Shown here one piece after another: positions 23,401 through 25,803 of a stretch of DNA of 25,803 nt. Position numbers and translations under genes: made by a program. The first letter of the stretch is position 1; each line of letters starts with the position of its first letter. Source of the DNA: JBBIII01 sp037446575 (GTDB lineage Bacteria; Bacteroidota; Ignavibacteria; UBA10030); the NCBI GenBank assembly GCA_037446575.1, contig JBBIII010000032.1:1-25803 (forward strand), in the 5' to 3' direction. Under the pieces are notes generated by a model, which worked only from the letters and a program-made list of their open reading frames with translations, made no database searches and had not been told where the DNA came from.

Positions 23401-25313
23401 GAAAGAATTTTGTTTTTTTCGTTTTAGTGCCGGCTTTTCTTTTGTTTGTTACTATCTACTTATTTTTAGATAGCTGGATTGAATCAGGGCTCGAATATGC
23501 CGGTGAAAAAGTCGTTGGAGCAAAAGTTGAAATAGACAATTTGCGGATTACTATTAACCCAATCGGAATAGATTTTACTCGATTGCAGGTTGCAGACCCA
23601 AATGACGGTTGGACAAATTTATTTGAGACGGGCAAAGTTCAGTTTGCCCTAAATTTTGGTCAACTCTTGCGAGGCAAATATATTGTAGAAACTATGGAAA
23701 TGAACAATTTAATCTTTGGCACTAAACGCTCAACAGATGGTTCTATTCCTAAACCAAAAGAAAAGTTATCAGATAAAACTGGCAAGCAAATTTCGCTCAC
23801 AGATTCGACCGGGCAATTTCAACAATCATTAGTTGAAGATGCAAAACCATCGCTTGCCCCAAAAGATTCTAAATCAGCGCCATCTTTCGATATAGAAAAA
23901 CTTAAACGTGAATTAAACACAGACAGCTTGCTAAATCCTAACAACTTAGCTACTTATCGCAGAATTGATTCGCTGAAATCGCAAATAAACAACGCAAGCG
24001 TTCAGTGGCAAACTACTCTTGATGAATTTGATAAATCAAAAGTCAAATTATCTGAAATTGAAAGCAGAACCAAATCAATCAACATCGGCAATATCAAGGA
24101 TTTAAAATCTGCTAATGATGCGCTTGATAATGCAAAGTCAATTTTGAAAGATGCTTCAGACGTAAAAAATTCGTTCAACGAAAGAAAAGCTGTTTTAACA
24201 ACCGGCGTAAATAATTTCACCGATTCGTTTAAAGAATTAGACGACTTAGTAAAAGAGGATTTTCGGAACGTTCTAAATATGGCACGATTACCAGACATTT
24301 CTATGAAAGGTCTTGCTGAAATGTTGTTGGGCAAAGATATTCTCAACAAAGCTTATGAATATCTCGGCTATGTTGATATGGCAAAGAGTAAAATTCAAAA
24401 TACATCTTCCAAGCCGCCTATCGAAAAGCCAAAGCGTTTTGAAGGACAGAATATTCATTTTCCTGTTGAACGCGCTTATCCTAAATTTTGGGTTAAGAAA
24501 ATACATGTTTCAGGCGGAACTGACCAAAAGCAAGATCCGCAATATTTCTATGCAAAGGGCGAGGTGTTAAATATTACAAATGATCAGCGAATTACCGGTT
24601 TCCCGCTTACTGTTGATCTTTCCGCAACAAAGGGCGGAACAACCACGTTGGCGTTAGGCGCATCGTTCGACAGGCGCAAAGAGCTTGCTGTTGATAATTA
24701 TAAAGCTATTTTAACCGGACTGCCTATTAACAAAATGTCTCTGGGCAATTCTGATTTTCTACCAGCAAGGATTACTAATTCGATCGCTAATGCTTCAATA
24801 ATTGTAGAGGTTCCGGGAAATAAGTTCAATTCCAATACAGGCATAAATTTCACAAATATGAGCTTAGAGTTTAATCGCGAGCCGAAAGGAATTGTGGAAA
24901 GAATTGTACGCGATGTTCTTGCGCCGATTACTGGGTTTAAAGTGAATTTACGAATGTGGAAGAGTGAAAATAAATTTGATGTTGCCTTTGAGACTGATTT
25001 GGATGATCGGCTTGCTTCGCGCACAAAACAAGTTATCGGAGCAGAAATTGAAAAAATTCGTAGGGACATTCAAAATAAATTAAATGCCAAGATAGCTGAA
25101 AAGCGCGCTGAGGCTGAAAACTTATATAACGAGAAGCGCGAAATGGTTATGAGCAAAGTTAAGGAATATGAAAATCAGGTTAATGAAAAACTTGCAATGG
25201 TCGAAACAAAGAAGAAAGAAATTGAAGATCGAATAGAGCAGGAAAAGAAGAAACAGGTAGACGATGCTACTAAGAAAGCAAAAGATGCAATTAAAAATAT
25301 ATTCAAGAAATAA
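23397..25313 (+). CDS. TIGR03545 family envelope protein (AsmA-like N-terminus, coiled-coil)
   Basis: A 638-residue protein anchored by one N-terminal span (about 5-23) and otherwise periplasmic by inference. Residues 30-105 (KVVGAKVEIDNLRI, TRLQVADPN, FALNFGQLLRGKYIVETMEM) look like the start of AsmA/Mdm31-like bridge proteins. A Ser/Lys-rich linker follows (about 110-165), then predicted coiled coil (about 165-290), a beta-rich block with GRLK-free repeated strands (about 340-520), and a C-terminal coiled coil very rich in Lys and Glu (about 545-638). The family is TIGR03545, function unknown. The ATGA start overlaps the TIGR03546 gene. A role in lipid transport or envelope bridging is suggested by the fold only. 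Confidence 0.85.
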   Translation: MRKNFVFFVLVPAFLLFVTIYLFLDSWIESGLEYAGEKVVGAKVEIDNLRITINPIGIDFTRLQVADPNDGWTNLFETGKVQFALNFGQLLRGKYIVETMEMNNLIFGTKRSTDGSIPKPKEKLSDKTGKQISLTDSTGQFQQSLVEDAKPSLAPKDSKSAPSFDIEKLKRELNTDSLLNPNNLATYRRIDSLKSQINNASVQWQTTLDEFDKSKVKLSEIESRTKSINIGNIKDLKSANDALDNAKSILKDASDVKNSFNERKAVLTTGVNNFTDSFKELDDLVKEDFRNVLNMARLPDISMKGLAEMLLGKDILNKAYEYLGYVDMAKSKIQNTSSKPPIEKPKRFEGQNIHFPVERAYPKFWVKKIHVSGGTDQKQDPQYFYAKGEVLNITNDQRITGFPLTVDLSATKGGTTTLALGASFDRRKELAVDNYKAILTGLPINKMSLGNSDFLPARITNSIANASIIVEVPGNKFNSNTGINFTNMSLEFNREPKGIVERIVRDVLAPITGFKVNLRMWKSENKFDVAFETDLDDRLASRTKQVIGAEIEKIRRDIQNKLNAKIAEKRAEAENLYNEKREMVMSKVKEYENQVNEKLAMVETKKKEIEDRIEQEKKKQVDDATKKAKDAIKNIFKK

Positions 25314-25328
25314 TTCCGCGGAGGACCA

Positions 25329-25637
25329 ATGGAACCATCATTAATTATACAATCACGAAAAGAACTCGAGGCGCTTAAGCAGTTCAGAATAAAAAATGCG
25401 TCTAACCGATTTTCCTATATCGGATATATAGGCGAGTTATTGGCTGGAATATTTACGCTTGGTTTAAGTATTTCGTTGCCAAAATTACATGATTTACTTT
25501 GGCCACAATGGTTATTATTAACTATAGGGATTTTATTGATAGCACATTCTCTTTACCTAATATTTCGCTTTCATTATGATAAACGGATAATAGGTATTTT
25601 GGAATTGCTTCTTTCTGATTCTAAAAATGTTGAATGA
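25329..25637 (+). CDS. Small two-span membrane protein of unknown function
   Basis: A 102-residue protein with a charged N-terminus (SRKELEALKQFRIKNASNRF), two hydrophobic helices (about 33-50 and 58-79) and a short charged tail. No family is recognised. CGGAGG lies 6 nt before the ATG at 25329 and the gene starts 15 bp after the TIGR03545 stop, so it is very likely the third gene of that operon and may be a partner of the two proteins. Confidence 0.75.
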   Translation: MEPSLIIQSRKELEALKQFRIKNASNRFSYIGYIGELLAGIFTLGLSISLPKLHDLLWPQWLLLTIGILLIAHSLYLIFRFHYDKRIIGILELLLSDSKNVE

Positions 25638-25653
25638 AGATATTTTTGTTTGA

Positions 25654-25704
25654 TAACTTTGTCAAAGTCATATTAGCCTAGGAAAGAAAACTTTGACAAA
25701 GTTA
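25654..25704. repeat. Perfect 15-bp inverted repeat with 21-nt spacer
   Basis: TAACTTTGTCAAAGT (25654-25668) is complementary to ACTTTGACAAAGTTA (25690-25704) without mismatch. Each arm is itself an odd palindrome centred on T or A. No T-run follows on either strand, so it is not a standard terminator, although it lies between convergent genes. Arm self-symmetry and 21-nt spacer match the 55-bp unit at 3882-3936. Confidence 0.85.
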
Positions 25705-25738
25705 CGAACAGTGGTATTATAAATTCGCGGTAATGCTT

Positions 25739-25803
25739 TTATTCCCCCACTAACCAATCAAGACCTTCTTCAACAGTATCAAACGGCACTGTTTCTTTTC
25801 CTG
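25739..25803 (-). CDS. C-terminal tail of a minus-strand gene (partial)
   Basis: The last 65 bp contain the end of a reading frame: 20 residues ending FDTVEEGLDWLVGE, then TAA. The acidic FDxVEEGLDWL pattern resembles the C-terminal helix of small STAS/SpoIIAA-like proteins, but too little is present to name it. It converges on the 102-residue membrane-protein gene. Confidence 0.55.
   Translation of the reverse strand, partial: GKETVPFDTVEEGLDWLVGE

Noticed and set aside
25654..25704. Bidirectional terminator
   Set aside because: The stem is strong, but no T-run follows it on either strand; the position between convergent genes alone is not enough.

Overview
The window looks like a scaffold from an AT-rich genome of the Ignavibacteria / Bacteroidota-Chlorobiota lineage. 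This is inferred from the gene families: a DUF2851 protein, a type III glutamine synthetase, an M64 peptidase with its own N-terminal domain, TIGR03546/TIGR03545 proteins, and many genes with weak Shine-Dalgarno sites. A run of exactly 100 N (3937-4036) shows it is a scaffolded draft, perhaps a metagenome bin. No rRNA, tRNA, CRISPR array, transposase or prophage gene was seen.

Left part (1-5852, minus strand). From the right: a CorA-type divalent-cation transporter overlapping a class I SAM methyltransferase; a cluster of GTGTCTGACA-type repeats that surrounds the N gap; a secreted M64 metallopeptidase; a 70-bp tandem heptamer; an SDR oxidoreductase; and a secreted M28 metallopeptidase cut by the window edge. 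Middle left (6010-9734, plus strand): a TauE/SafE permease with its DUF1634 partner, orotidine-5'-phosphate decarboxylase (pyrF), and a DUF2851 protein. A 19-bp perfect palindrome sits between the divergent corA and tauE genes. Glutamine synthetase III (minus strand, 9864-11972) has a plausible promoter upstream and a rho-independent terminator downstream.

Middle right. After two small genes (a 115-aa exported protein and a 39-aa single-span membrane peptide) comes a complete seven-gene Mrp multisubunit Na+/H+ antiporter operon (mrpA to mrpG, 13154-18833). Its genes overlap or nearly touch, and rubrerythrin follows 10 bp after mrpG. The operon combines cation/proton homeostasis with peroxide defence, as would suit an anaerobe or microaerophile exposed to salt or oxygen.

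Right part. A type II restriction-modification island (19349-22800) lies between the rubrerythrin gene and an envelope gene set. It has an MvaI/BcnI-family endonuclease followed directly, in the same reading frame, by a TSPPY DNA methyltransferase, and a second, divergent DNA methyltransferase with an HPPYW motif. The region between them contains dyad-symmetric half-sites over a possible promoter and a 38-codon remnant ORF, which suggests transcriptional control. Then a translationally coupled TIGR03546-TIGR03545 pair plus a small two-span membrane protein form an uncharacterised envelope locus. The window ends with a perfect inverted repeat and the C-terminal tail of a minus-strand gene.

The most useful leads are the restriction-modification island with its in-frame stop and operator-like dyads, the repeat families (two of which share a 21-nt spacer), and the TIGR03546/TIGR03545 trio. 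None of these can be called a new system from sequence reading alone.
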